DNA from: an uncultured Bifidobacterium sp.
GTDB lineage: Bacteria > Actinomycetota > Actinomycetes > Actinomycetales > Bifidobacteriaceae
Assembly (NCBI RefSeq): GCF_949292005.1
Contig: NZ_CASEXV010000025.1
Coordinates: forward strand, 58,673-122,672
Length of the DNA: 64,000 bases
Direction of reading: 5' to 3'
Under the pieces are notes generated by a model. That model was not told the origin of the DNA, searched no databases, and saw only the letters and a program-made list of their open reading frames with translations. This document shows positions 16,551-24,198 of the stretch, one piece after another. Within the stretch, counting starts at the first letter, position 1; the number at the start of each line of letters is the position of its first letter. Both the position numbers and the translations under genes were made by a program.

Positions 16551-17787
16551 CGAGCCGATGGTCTCCGGCAGGTCGGTCGCCCGCGATCTGCGCCCCCAGA
16601 ATGCGTCCGTCGACGCCGATGTGCAGACGCATGTCGAGCGCGCATGCCCCCGGGAAGTATCCCGCATGCTGTGATGGCTGCAGGTGGATGGTCTGGAAGG
16701 GGATACCGGCCCGTTTCAGCGCCGTGGAGTTGGCTCCCGTGGCTCCGATCACGCTGTGGCCAATGCGGATGATCGCGGTCCCGAGCGTGGGAGGAAGTGG
16801 ACGGGCATGGTCGGGGTCGAGGATCGCGTCGGCGACAAGGCGTCCCTCCCTGTTCGAGGGACCCGCCAGAGCCGCTGGATGGCGCTCGCCGGTGACCCGG
16901 TCCACGCGCATGGTCACGTCCCCGGCGGCCCAGATTCCCGGAATGCTGGTCGCGCCGTGCTCGTCCACGGTGATCCATCCACGCTCGTTGCGGATGCCGG
17001 TCGTTGTGAAGGGCTCCGAGTTGGGCCTTACGCCTGTGGCGACCAGAACAAGGTCGACATCCAGAACCGCGCCGTCCGAGAAAACGACGCGCAATGGCGC
17101 TGTCGGATGGTCGCCGGCCGCTGCGGGATTCTCGATGGCCTTCACGGTCGTTCCCATGCGCATGTCCGCGCCGAGTGCGAGCAGGGATTGGGTGGCGTAT
17201 GAGGCGATGTCGGCGTCGACGAAGCCCAAGGGGTGGTCCCCCCCATCGATGACGCTGACGGAGGCTCCGGCGTCAAGGAGATTCTCCGCCGCCTCCACTC
17301 CGATGAATCCGGCTCCTACCACAGCAACTCGGGCGCGATGGCCGTCGGGAAATTCGTCCAGCATGGTCTTGATGGACACGGCGTCCTCGATGGTGCGCAG
17401 CGTGCTTACGCCGTCGTGGTCCAGCCCCGGGATCTGGGGTGTGGCCGAACGCGTTCCCGTGGCGATGACAACCGCGTCGTAGGGAACGTCGGACTCGGTT
17501 CCAGCCGTTCGCACGCGCACGGTTGCGAAATCGGGGTCGATGCCGATCGCCTCATGACCGAGGCGGACGTCGATGTTCAGGGAGGCGCGCAATGAGTCCG
17601 GTGTCTCGACCTCCAGCGCCGCGCGTGTGGGGATGGTTCCGGACAGATGGTATGGCAGTCCGCAGCTGGCGCTTGACACATGGGCGGTTTTCTCCACCAC
17701 GGTGATGTCGGCGTTCTCGTCCAGGCGTCGGGCGCGGGCCGCGCAGCTCATTCCGGCGGCCGTTCCGCCGATGATGACCAAGTGCAT
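16537..17787 (-). CDS. CoA-disulfide reductase / NAD(P)H-dependent persulfide reductase, C-terminally truncated
   Basis: This FAD- and NAD(P)H-binding flavoprotein (416 residues) would reduce CoA disulfide or CoA-persulfide/polysulfide. It shows the FAD motif VIIGGTAAGMSCAARARRLD, the single redox cysteine in SSASCGLPYHLSG (equivalent to Cys43 of the CoADR family), the NAD(P) motif VAVVGAGFIGVEAAENL, and IWAAGDVT. The C-terminal dimerisation domain begins (GTAIIRIGHSVIGATG, HAGYFPGA) but stops after GRILGAQIAGD; the remaining segment with the family's YAPPFSSAKDP-type motif is missing. The ATG at 17787 follows GGACAGCC. The rhodanese frame follows directly. Activity of the shortened protein is uncertain. 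Confidence 0.85.
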   Translation of the reverse strand: MHLVIIGGTAAGMSCAARARRLDENADITVVEKTAHVSSASCGLPYHLSGTIPTRAALEVETPDSLRASLNIDVRLGHEAIGIDPDFATVRVRTAGTESDVPYDAVVIATGTRSATPQIPGLDHDGVSTLRTIEDAVSIKTMLDEFPDGHRARVAVVGAGFIGVEAAENLLDAGASVSVIDGGDHPLGFVDADIASYATQSLLALGADMRMGTTVKAIENPAAAGDHPTAPLRVVFSDGAVLDVDLVLVATGVRPNSEPFTTTGIRNERGWITVDEHGATSIPGIWAAGDVTMRVDRVTGERHPAALAGPSNREGRLVADAILDPDHARPLPPTLGTAIIRIGHSVIGATGANSTALKRAGIPFQTIHLQPSQHAGYFPGACALDMRLHIGVDGRILGAQIAGDRPAGDHRLDDGA

Positions 17788-17845
17788 GGGCTGTCCTTTC
17801 GTTCACGGCTGTCGTGCGCGGTCGTATGTCCGCATGTCGACAAAA

Positions 17846-17861
17846 ATACCCCTGGGGGTAT
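17846..17861. promoter_or_regulatory. CsoR/CstR-type operator (ATACCCC-TG-GGGGTAT)
   Basis: The sequence ATACCCCTGGGGGTAT has seven-base perfect arms with a two-base centre, flanked by AT-rich DNA. This G-tract inverted repeat is the known shape of CsoR/CstR-family operators. It sits 59 nt upstream of the reductase ATG at 17787, on the reverse strand. The rest of the 308-nt gap 17788-18095 holds no gene; TACAGT around 17978 is a possible -10 for the forward permease genes. Confidence 0.75.
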
Positions 17862-18095
17862 ATTGCGACACGCCGGATGACGCCCGGATGACCGCTGCGA
17901 TCAATGTCCGCGGCGGTGTGGCACCGTGCAACTCGGTGCCGTTATGGACGAATTCGACGCGTGTTGCTGGGAGCGCGGTACAGTTGGTGGCGTCATCGTG
18001 GGCGTGTGGATCGCCGAGCCGGGATTCCGCGCCACTCACTATGGAATGGCCGCCACCGGATGTCGCTTCCGGGGCGGACCGGAGGTGGTGATTCT

Positions 18096-19052
18096 ATGCG
18101 TTATGCCGTGCGTCGAACGGTTGCGCTTATCGTGGCCCTGACCGTGTCGTCTATTGCCGTGTTCGCCGCGTTGCGAATCCTTCCAGGGGATTTGGCGACG
18201 GTGATGGCGGGGACCGACGCGAGCGCCGAGCGGGTGGCGCAGCTGAGGGTCCAGTTGGGGCTGAACCACACGCTGCCCGATCAATACGTGTTGTGGCTTG
18301 GTGGACTGTTGCATGGAGATCTGGGAACGTCCATGCTCACCGGCGCGACCGTGACCCATCAGATTGGATCGCGTGCGTCGGTGACCCTTCCGCTGGTTCT
18401 GCTGTCGATGGCCGTGTCGCTGCTTATCGGTGTTCCCGCGGGATGTCAGGCGGCTCTGGCGCGCGGTAAGCGCTCGCGATCCATCATCCACGCGATATCC
18501 CTGCTCGGCGGAGCCGTTCCGGCGATATGGGCGGGAATGCTGCTGATCCTTCTGTTCGGGTCCGGGGTTGGCGTGGTGCCGGTTCTGCCGTCACAGGGTT
18601 TTCCTGTCGACGGCTGGTCCGCCCCACTCGACGCTCTGCGATCATTGGCGCTTCCCGCGCTGACGGTCGGAATCATCGAAGGGGCCCAAGTCATGCGGTA
18701 TGTCCGATCGGGATTGTCGGGAGTTATGGACGACGATGCCGTGATGATGGCGATGGCCGGCGGGATGACCAGACGTGAGGCGGCCATGACCATAGGGATG
18801 CGGCTGGCCATGCCGCAGCTGGTGTCCGTTGCCGCGCTGGAGCTGGGAAGCATGATCACCGGGGTGATGGTTGTCGAAAGCCTTTTCGCGCTGCCTGGTC
18901 TGGGGGCCGGACTGGTGTCCGACGTGGGCAATCGCGATCTGGTCGTCGTCCAGAGCGAGTTGTTCCTTCTCTCCGCTGTTTTCCTTGTTCTTGGCTTCCT
19001 GGTCGACATGGCCCACCGGGCCCTCGATCCCCGTGTGGCGGTGAGGTCATGA
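18096..19052 (+). CDS. ABC transporter permease, DppB/OppB type
   Basis: The 318-residue membrane protein begins MRYAVRRTVALIVALTVSSIAVF and continues RILPGDLATVMAG, matching the first helix and periplasmic loop of DppB. The coupling motif is EAAMTIGMRLAMPQLVSVAALELGSMITGVMVVESLFALPGLG. A strong GGAGGTGGTG ribosome binding site precedes ATG 18096. It overlaps the next gene by four bases. It forms the channel with the DppC-type protein, most likely fed by the binding protein encoded at 14006-15664. Confidence 0.93.
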   Translation: MRYAVRRTVALIVALTVSSIAVFAALRILPGDLATVMAGTDASAERVAQLRVQLGLNHTLPDQYVLWLGGLLHGDLGTSMLTGATVTHQIGSRASVTLPLVLLSMAVSLLIGVPAGCQAALARGKRSRSIIHAISLLGGAVPAIWAGMLLILLFGSGVGVVPVLPSQGFPVDGWSAPLDALRSLALPALTVGIIEGAQVMRYVRSGLSGVMDDDAVMMAMAGGMTRREAAMTIGMRLAMPQLVSVAALELGSMITGVMVVESLFALPGLGAGLVSDVGNRDLVVVQSELFLLSAVFLVLGFLVDMAHRALDPRVAVRS

Positions 19053-19966
19053 GGCGGCGCGAAACCATGGGACGGCGTGGAACCATGGGACGGCGCGATG
19101 GCAAGGCGGGTCGCGTCGCGCGTCATGTTCTTTCGACCCCATCGGGGATCTTCGCCAGCGTGATGCTCGCCGTGTGGATCGTCGTGGCGGTGGTCTCCCT
19201 GTTCTGGACCCCAGTGCCGGTGGGGGATTCCGACGGCTATCACGTCTGGCTGGCTCCCTCGCCAAGCCATTGGCTGGGAACCGACGGGTCGGGGTTCGAT
19301 GTGTTCAGCTGGCTTATGGCCGGGTCGGCCGTGGAGCTGAGAATCGTCGTGATGGTTGTGGTGCTCGCCGCGATCGAGGGGGGAATCCTCTCCCTGGCGA
19401 TGACCATGTCATCACCCTACGTGTCCGATGTCGTGGTGGTGGCCGTGGACGCGATGATATCCATACCGGTGGTGCTTCTAGCGCTGTTGTTCTCTGTGCC
19501 GTGGAGCGGATCGATCGGTGTGGTCGTCGCCGCGTGCGGAATCGGATATGGATTGAACTTTGCGCGCGTCGTGCGACCTGTGGCGTTGTCGGTGTCCCGG
19601 TCGGCCTTCGTCGAGTCGTCCCGCGTCTCCGGAGGGTCGCGATGGCGCGCGTGGCGTTCGCATGTTCTTCCCCACTGCCTCCCCACGGCCATCGTGCAGT
19701 TGTCCATGGCGGCGGGAACCGCGATTTTGGCTGAGTCCGGCCTGACGTATTTGGGGGTGGGCGTTCCATCCGGAACCCCCAGTTGGGGACGCTCCCTGTC
19801 CGTGTCCTCCCAGCTGATCGCCATACATCCGTTGACCGCGCTCTGGTCGGGGCTGATTGTCACTCTTATGGTGGCGGCCTGCGGATTGTGGGGCGATGCC
19901 CTACGTGACGCCATCGACCCGATGGTCAACGTGTCTCTTCGGCTCGATGATGGGGATGGTGAGTGA
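19049..19966 (+). CDS. ABC transporter permease, DppC/OppC type
   Basis: The 305-residue permease contains WLGTDGSGFDVFSWLMAGSAVELRI, the typical DppC entry (LGTDxxGRDVxSRLxxGxRxSL), and the EAA-like loop FVESSRVSGGSRWRAWRSHVLPHCLPTAIVQ. The N-terminus carries a small duplication: AACCATGGGACGGCG occurs at 19063-19077 and again at 19081-19095, giving ETMGRR/GTMGRR and two further possible ATG starts (19067 and 19085). I keep 19049 because it forms an ATGA overlap with the DppB gene. Confidence 0.92.
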   Translation: MRRRETMGRRGTMGRRDGKAGRVARHVLSTPSGIFASVMLAVWIVVAVVSLFWTPVPVGDSDGYHVWLAPSPSHWLGTDGSGFDVFSWLMAGSAVELRIVVMVVVLAAIEGGILSLAMTMSSPYVSDVVVVAVDAMISIPVVLLALLFSVPWSGSIGVVVAACGIGYGLNFARVVRPVALSVSRSAFVESSRVSGGSRWRAWRSHVLPHCLPTAIVQLSMAAGTAILAESGLTYLGVGVPSGTPSWGRSLSVSSQLIAIHPLTALWSGLIVTLMVAACGLWGDALRDAIDPMVNVSLRLDDGDGE

Positions 19967-21552
19967 TGGGTGTGAGTATCGAAGGTCTGACGGTGTCGAT
20001 CGGCGGCAAGGATGTCGTGCGTGGAGTCGATGTGTCCGTCGGACAGGGTGAACGAGTCGGTCTGGTCGGGGCATCCGGTTCGGGGAAAACGATGATATCG
20101 AAGGCCATTATGGGGCTTCTCCCCATTCAGGCAGACGTCTCCGGAAGCATCCGCCTTGGAGGGCGTCAGATCGTGGGATGCGCGGACGGCGACATGGCGG
20201 ATATCAGGGGTCGTGACATCGCCTTGGTGCCTCAGAATCCCATGACTGCGCTCAACCCGGTTGAGCGGGTCGGATGGCAGGTGGGACGCGCCCTGCGGAT
20301 ACACACCGATCTGGATCGAGGCCGCCGCCGGGCATGCGTGCTGCGCGCCTTGGAGTCGGTGGGATTGGACCCGGAGGTCGCGGGCAGATATCCCCATGAG
20401 CTGTCCGGCGGACAATGCCAGCGTGTGTGCATGGCTGCGGCGATTGTCACGTCGCCGCGTCTGATTATCGCGGATGAGCCGACGACGGCGCTGGATTCGC
20501 TGGCCCAGCGTGAGGTCATCGAGCTTCTTATCCGCCTTGTGGAGAGGACGGGATCGTCTCTGCTGTTCATCACCCACGATTACGCGGTTCTGTCACGGGT
20601 GGTGACGCGGACATATGTGGTGGATGGGGGGTGCGTCGTCGAATCCGCTCCCATTGCGGATCTGATCGCGGCCCCGAAAAGCCCCGCTGGAGTCAGACTG
20701 GCGAGTGCGGCGCGATTCCTGACATTGGGTCGCGTGTCGGGTGAGGTGGTCTCGCGCTCGCAGAAGCCGGCTATGCGAAGTTCCGTGGAACCGGTTCTGA
20801 GCGCGCGGGGTCTGACGGTTTTCCGTGGTGCCGGGCACGCCAGAGTGAGGATTCTCGAGGATGTCGATCTGGACGTCGCATCGGGAAGGGCCCTGGCTGT
20901 CATCGGCGGTTCGGGATCGGGGAAGACCACTCTGGTCCGCGCATTGCTGGGGTTGGAGAACGACAGAGGCGGATCCGTGTCATACCGCGGTTTGGCCGTC
21001 GCGGAACCGACGTCGCCGGGGTGTCGGGCCTTAAGACGTGAGGCTTCGATGGTGTCCCAGAGCCCCTTCGCATCGCTCGACCCATGGTGGTCGGTGGAGC
21101 GAAGCGTGGCGGAGCCATTGCGGATCGCCGGATGGAAGGATCGCGCGAAGATCCGCGCCCGTGTCGAGTGGGCCTTGACCGTGGTGGGTCTGGAACCGAG
21201 CCTGTTCATGCGACGGTATCCCGTCGATCTCTCCGGCGGGCAGGCCCAGCGTGTGGCACTTGCCCGGGCCATGTCCACACGGCCGCATGTGATCGTGGCC
21301 GACGAGCCGATGAGCGCCCTTGACGTCGTGTCCAGAACGCAGGTGATCGACGCCTTCGCTGCGATGCGGGAGGCGAGTCCCGACATGGCCCTTGTCATCG
21401 TCTCGCATGATCTGGGAGTGGTGCACAGGATTGCCGATGACGTGGTCGCGCTTCATGACGGGCGTGTCGTCGAGCGAAATCGGGTGGGTGACCTCATAGC
21501 CAAGCCACGGTCGCAGTATGTCCGTTCCCTGGTCGACGCAGCCACCATGTGA
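19966..21552 (+). CDS. Fused double ATP-binding protein of a peptide-type ABC transporter (DppD-DppF)
   Basis: This 528-residue protein carries two complete nucleotide-binding domains. The first (about 1-245) has GASGSGKTM, LSGGQCQRVCMAAA and LIIADEPTTALDS. The second (about 272-520) has GGSGSGKTT, LSGGQAQRVALARA and VIVADEPMSALDV. Fusion of D and F subunits is common for this transporter class in actinobacteria. Its ATG overlaps the DppC stop (TGATG). It powers import through the two preceding permeases. Confidence 0.93.
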   Translation: MGVSIEGLTVSIGGKDVVRGVDVSVGQGERVGLVGASGSGKTMISKAIMGLLPIQADVSGSIRLGGRQIVGCADGDMADIRGRDIALVPQNPMTALNPVERVGWQVGRALRIHTDLDRGRRRACVLRALESVGLDPEVAGRYPHELSGGQCQRVCMAAAIVTSPRLIIADEPTTALDSLAQREVIELLIRLVERTGSSLLFITHDYAVLSRVVTRTYVVDGGCVVESAPIADLIAAPKSPAGVRLASAARFLTLGRVSGEVVSRSQKPAMRSSVEPVLSARGLTVFRGAGHARVRILEDVDLDVASGRALAVIGGSGSGKTTLVRALLGLENDRGGSVSYRGLAVAEPTSPGCRALRREASMVSQSPFASLDPWWSVERSVAEPLRIAGWKDRAKIRARVEWALTVVGLEPSLFMRRYPVDLSGGQAQRVALARAMSTRPHVIVADEPMSALDVVSRTQVIDAFAAMREASPDMALVIVSHDLGVVHRIADDVVALHDGRVVERNRVGDLIAKPRSQYVRSLVDAATM

Positions 21553-21575
21553 CCGATATCCGACAACGGAACCGG

Positions 21576-22568
21576 TCAGACCACCCTGTTGACGGATGAG
21601 CCCGTGAAGAATCCTGCGATCGCGCGCACGACCTGATCGCTGAGAGCTCGATATGCCTCGTCGTCGCGCCACGCCACATGCGGAGTGAGGATGGTTCCGG
21701 GTGCGGATCGGAGCGGGTCGTCCTGAGGCAGAGGCTCCTTGTCGAACACGTCGAGTCCGGCCAGAAGATCGCCCCGCAGCAGCCGGTCGGCTAGAGCCCC
21801 GGGCCGGATTACCTCGGCGCGGGCGGTGTTGACGATGATCGTCCCCGGACGGAGACGGTTCAGATGCTCGGATGTGATGATTCCCCTTGTTGATGTGGTG
21901 AGGGGAAGATGGATGCTCACCACATCGCTGTGGTGAAGAAGATCCCCAAGATCATCGACCGGCGTGACGTGGTGGGACGCGACGGCGTCGGCGTGCAGAT
22001 GCGAGTTCCATACCAACGTCGGCATTCCGAATCCGGAGGCCATGTCCGACACGGCCTGCGCTATGCCTCCGAATCCCACCAGTCCCAAGGTCTTCCCGTG
22101 CAGTCCGATGCCGTCGACGCCCGACCATCCTCCGGATCTGACGATGGAGTCGAGTCTTCCGACCTGACGAGACAGCTCCATGATCAGAGCGAAGGCGTGC
22201 TCGGCCACCGCATGATCTCCATAGCGCACCACATTCGTCACCGCGATGCCCTGCTCCCTCGCCCGTGCGAGGTCGATGTAGCTCGCCACTCCGGTCCCCC
22301 CGAAGGAGAAGCAGCGCACATGGTCCGCCAGACGGGTGAACATCGATTCGGACACATGGAATCCGATGACCATCACGGCGTCGGCGTCCGCGCAGCGGTC
22401 CACTATGACGTTCTCGTCGAGCGTCGCATCGTCATGGATGCTGACGCGGGCGATGTCGTGCAGCACCGGAAGTGCGGCTTTGAAAGGCTCTGTCATGGAA
22501 GGGATGATGCTCGGCATAACGACCAGGGGGAGGTCGGTTCTATCCGATTGCGTGACGATGAGGCTCAT
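21576..22568 (-). CDS. D-isomer specific 2-hydroxyacid dehydrogenase
   Basis: From ATG 22568 the product is 330 residues. It has the NAD-binding motif LGLVGFGGIAQAVSDMA, the family signature VVSIHLPLTTSTRGIITSEHL, and the catalytic triad Arg in NTARAEVI, Glu in DVFDKEPLP and His in LTPHVAW. It would interconvert a 2-keto acid and a D-2-hydroxy acid with NAD(H); candidates are phosphoglycerate, lactate or glyoxylate type, and the sequence does not decide. Longer in-frame starts exist, but TATGGT 7 nt before 22568 fits a leaderless start. It is not in an operon and runs convergent to the ABC transporter genes. Confidence 0.9.
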   Translation of the reverse strand: MSLIVTQSDRTDLPLVVMPSIIPSMTEPFKAALPVLHDIARVSIHDDATLDENVIVDRCADADAVMVIGFHVSESMFTRLADHVRCFSFGGTGVASYIDLARAREQGIAVTNVVRYGDHAVAEHAFALIMELSRQVGRLDSIVRSGGWSGVDGIGLHGKTLGLVGFGGIAQAVSDMASGFGMPTLVWNSHLHADAVASHHVTPVDDLGDLLHHSDVVSIHLPLTTSTRGIITSEHLNRLRPGTIIVNTARAEVIRPGALADRLLRGDLLAGLDVFDKEPLPQDDPLRSAPGTILTPHVAWRDDEAYRALSDQVVRAIAGFFTGSSVNRVV

Positions 22569-22575
22569 GAGGCAC

Positions 22576-22581
22576 ACCATA
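22576..22581 (-). promoter_or_regulatory. Putative -10 box (TATGGT) for the dehydrogenase
   Basis: On the reverse strand TATGGT ends 7 nt before the ATG at 22568, and there is no ribosome binding site between. This is the same leaderless geometry as at other starts in the window. Confidence 0.4.
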
Positions 22582-22663
22582 GAACAAGCGTCGAACCCTT
22601 GGACGCATTCCCTCCGCAGAATCTCTGTGTCGGGTTTCGACACGCCGATGTCCGACGTGGTGT

Positions 22664-22669
22664 TACTCT
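22664..22669 (+). promoter_or_regulatory. Putative -10 box (TACTCT) for the cysteine leader
   Basis: TACTCT ends exactly 7 nt before the ATG of the nine-residue leader peptide at 22677, consistent with a leaderless small ORF at the very 5' end of the cbs transcript. Confidence 0.45.
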
Positions 22670-22676
22670 GAAAAGC

Positions 22677-22706
22677 ATGTTCCATCTTTCATGTTGTTGT
22701 CGTTGA
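22677..22706 (+). CDS. Poly-cysteine leader peptide (uORF) for the cbs-cgl genes
   Basis: The ORF encodes MFHLSCCCR followed by TGA. Three consecutive TGT cysteine codons sit just before the stop. The uORF lies about 390 nt upstream of a cystathionine beta-synthase gene and, through it, a cystathionine lyase gene, the two enzymes that make cysteine from homocysteine. A putative -10 box 7 nt before the ATG suggests it is leaderless. The Arg and stop codons form the left arm of a hairpin. This is the architecture of a translation-dependent cysteine sensor; poly-cysteine upstream ORFs that control sulfur genes are described in mycobacteria. That the peptide is made is inference. Confidence 0.7.
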   Translation: MFHLSCCCR

Positions 22707-22736
22707 CCGACGCCTTCGGGCGAACGGCAGGCAACG
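22701..22736 (+). promoter_or_regulatory. Hairpin overlapping the end of the poly-cysteine leader
   Basis: CGTTG (22701-22705) pairs with CAACG (22732-22736), CCG (22707-22709) with CGG (22725-22727), and CGCC (22711-22714) with GGCG (22719-22722) around a UUCG tetraloop. The base of the stem lies in the Arg and stop codons of the leader, so a ribosome paused on the Cys codons would keep it open. No T-run follows, so it is not a simple terminator by itself. Confidence 0.55.
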
Positions 22737-23097
22737 CATAATTGGAGATGGATTTCAGCTGGTTCTCAGCGCTGGTCAATTGACTATCACGTCCACGCGC
22801 ATCACAGACGGATCGCAGGCGCATCACAAGATTCGATTGGACGCATGGCGGAATCGTCGGAAGAGATGCCCACAGGGCATGATGAGCGCAAGACGCGATG
22901 AGCATGATGTCGGCGGCGATCTGCCGGAGATCGTAGGTGGTCATCGGTTCGGCGGCGGAATTCCACGGGATGTGATCACATCTTCCCTCCTCATTTCATG
23001 ATTGCCTCCGTGGCCCGGACGCATGGTTGTCGCACTTCTCGCACCGACCTCATCCCAACCGCCACCGTCCATCGCAATCATCAGAAATCGAGCGATT
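22707..23097 (+). other. Long untranslated leader of cbs
   Basis: These 391 nt hold no convincing gene. They contain the right half of the leader hairpin and a 14-bp palindrome (22969-22982). cbs itself lacks a clear ribosome binding site. If transcription starts at the leader peptide, the mRNA leader is about 420 nt, long enough for attenuator or anti-attenuator folds that I cannot resolve by eye. A reverse-strand open frame here has no coding character. Confidence 0.5.
22969..22982. promoter_or_regulatory. 14-bp perfect palindrome GATGTGATCACATC
   Basis: The palindrome is centred about 122 nt upstream of the cbs start, inside the long leader. It has the form of a dimeric regulator's operator. 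The half-sites resemble CRP half-sites, but without the six-base spacer, so CRP is unlikely. Confidence 0.4.
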
Positions 23098-24108
23098 ATG
23101 AGCATCCATCAATCAATGACCGAACTAATAGGGAACACCCCTCTCGTGGCCCTTCACCACGTCACGGACGATGTTCGAGCGACCATCGCCGTGAAGGTCG
23201 AATACCTCAATCCCGGAGGATCCTCCAAGGACCGCATAGCCGAACGCATCATATCCGCCGCGGAGGAGTCGGGGCAGCTCACGCCCGGAGGGGTGATCGT
23301 CGAGCCGACCAGCGGCAACACGGGCGTGGGGCTGGCGTTGGTGGCGCAGCAGCGGGGATATCGCACGGTGTTCGTCCTTCCGGACAAGGTATCGGAGTCC
23401 AAAAGGGCGGTCCTGCGCGCGTATGGCGCCGAGGTGGTGGTCACTCCCACCGACGTCGAACCCGACGACCCCCGTTCCTACTACAGCGTCTCGGACCGTC
23501 TGGCCGCGTCCATCCCGGGCGCCTTCAAACCCAACCAATACGCGAATCCCAACGGCCCATTGAGCCACTACCAGACCACCGGTCCGGAGATCTGGCGGGA
23601 CACCGAAGGGAAGATCACGCATCTCGTGGCAGGCATTGGAACCGGAGGGACCATATCCGGCACGGGTCGGTTTCTCAAGGAGGCATCCGATGGACGGGTC
23701 GTCGTGGTGGGCGCCGATCCCGAGGGGTCCATCTACTCCGATCCTAGCGACGTGCATCAGTACGACATCGAGGGCGTGGGCGAGGACTTCTACCCCCAGG
23801 CGTTCGACAGAACCATCACCGACGACATCGTCCGGGTTTCGGACGCAGATGCCTTCGAGATGACACGCAGGCTCGCGTCTGAGGAGGGGCTGCTCGTCGG
23901 CGGCTCGTCCGGTATGGCGGTATCCGCCGCGATCGCGTATGCGCGGCGGCACGATCTTGACGAGAACGAGCTTGTGGTGGTGGTTCTTCCGGACTCGGGA
24001 CGCGGATACCTTGAGAAGATCTTCGACGACGAATGGATGAGGTCGCATGGGTACGGATCCGTGGTCGACCGGACCACGCGGCCGTCGATCGCCGCGGCGC
24101 ATCTGTGA
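23098..24108 (+). CDS. cbs: Cystathionine beta-synthase (catalytic core, no Bateman domain); cysteine synthase is an alternative
   Basis: This fold-type II PLP enzyme has 336 residues. The PLP lysine is Lys44 in NPGGSSKDR, with EPTSGNTGVGLA (substrate loop) and GIGTGGTISGTGR (phosphate loop). The segment VVVVGADPEGSIYSDPSD, EGVGEDFYPQAFD and LVGGSSG follows cystathionine beta-synthases rather than short CysK proteins. The ~130-residue regulatory CBS-domain pair is absent. It would condense serine (or O-acetylserine) with homocysteine. With the downstream cystathionine lyase and luxS this makes a reverse transsulfuration route to cysteine. The ATG at 23098 has little ribosome binding site; expression is probably governed by the poly-Cys leader upstream. 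Confidence 0.88.
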   Translation: MSIHQSMTELIGNTPLVALHHVTDDVRATIAVKVEYLNPGGSSKDRIAERIISAAEESGQLTPGGVIVEPTSGNTGVGLALVAQQRGYRTVFVLPDKVSESKRAVLRAYGAEVVVTPTDVEPDDPRSYYSVSDRLAASIPGAFKPNQYANPNGPLSHYQTTGPEIWRDTEGKITHLVAGIGTGGTISGTGRFLKEASDGRVVVVGADPEGSIYSDPSDVHQYDIEGVGEDFYPQAFDRTITDDIVRVSDADAFEMTRRLASEEGLLVGGSSGMAVSAAIAYARRHDLDENELVVVVLPDSGRGYLEKIFDDEWMRSHGYGSVVDRTTRPSIAAAHL

Positions 24109-24198
24109 CGCATCCCACCACCCGATCCACACACATCAATCATCATCGTGCCGCGCTCCATCGGGGAGCATCGCGGCCATACCGAAAGGACCATCATC

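Noticed and set aside
22663..22944. Reverse-strand small ORF starting MTTYDLRQIAAD opposite the cbs leader
   Set aside because: No ribosome binding site or recognisable family, and it overlaps the better supported leader peptide region on the other strand.
22969..22982. CRP/cAMP-receptor site (TGTGA...TCACA)
   Set aside because: The half-sites abut with no spacer, whereas CRP sites have six bases between them.
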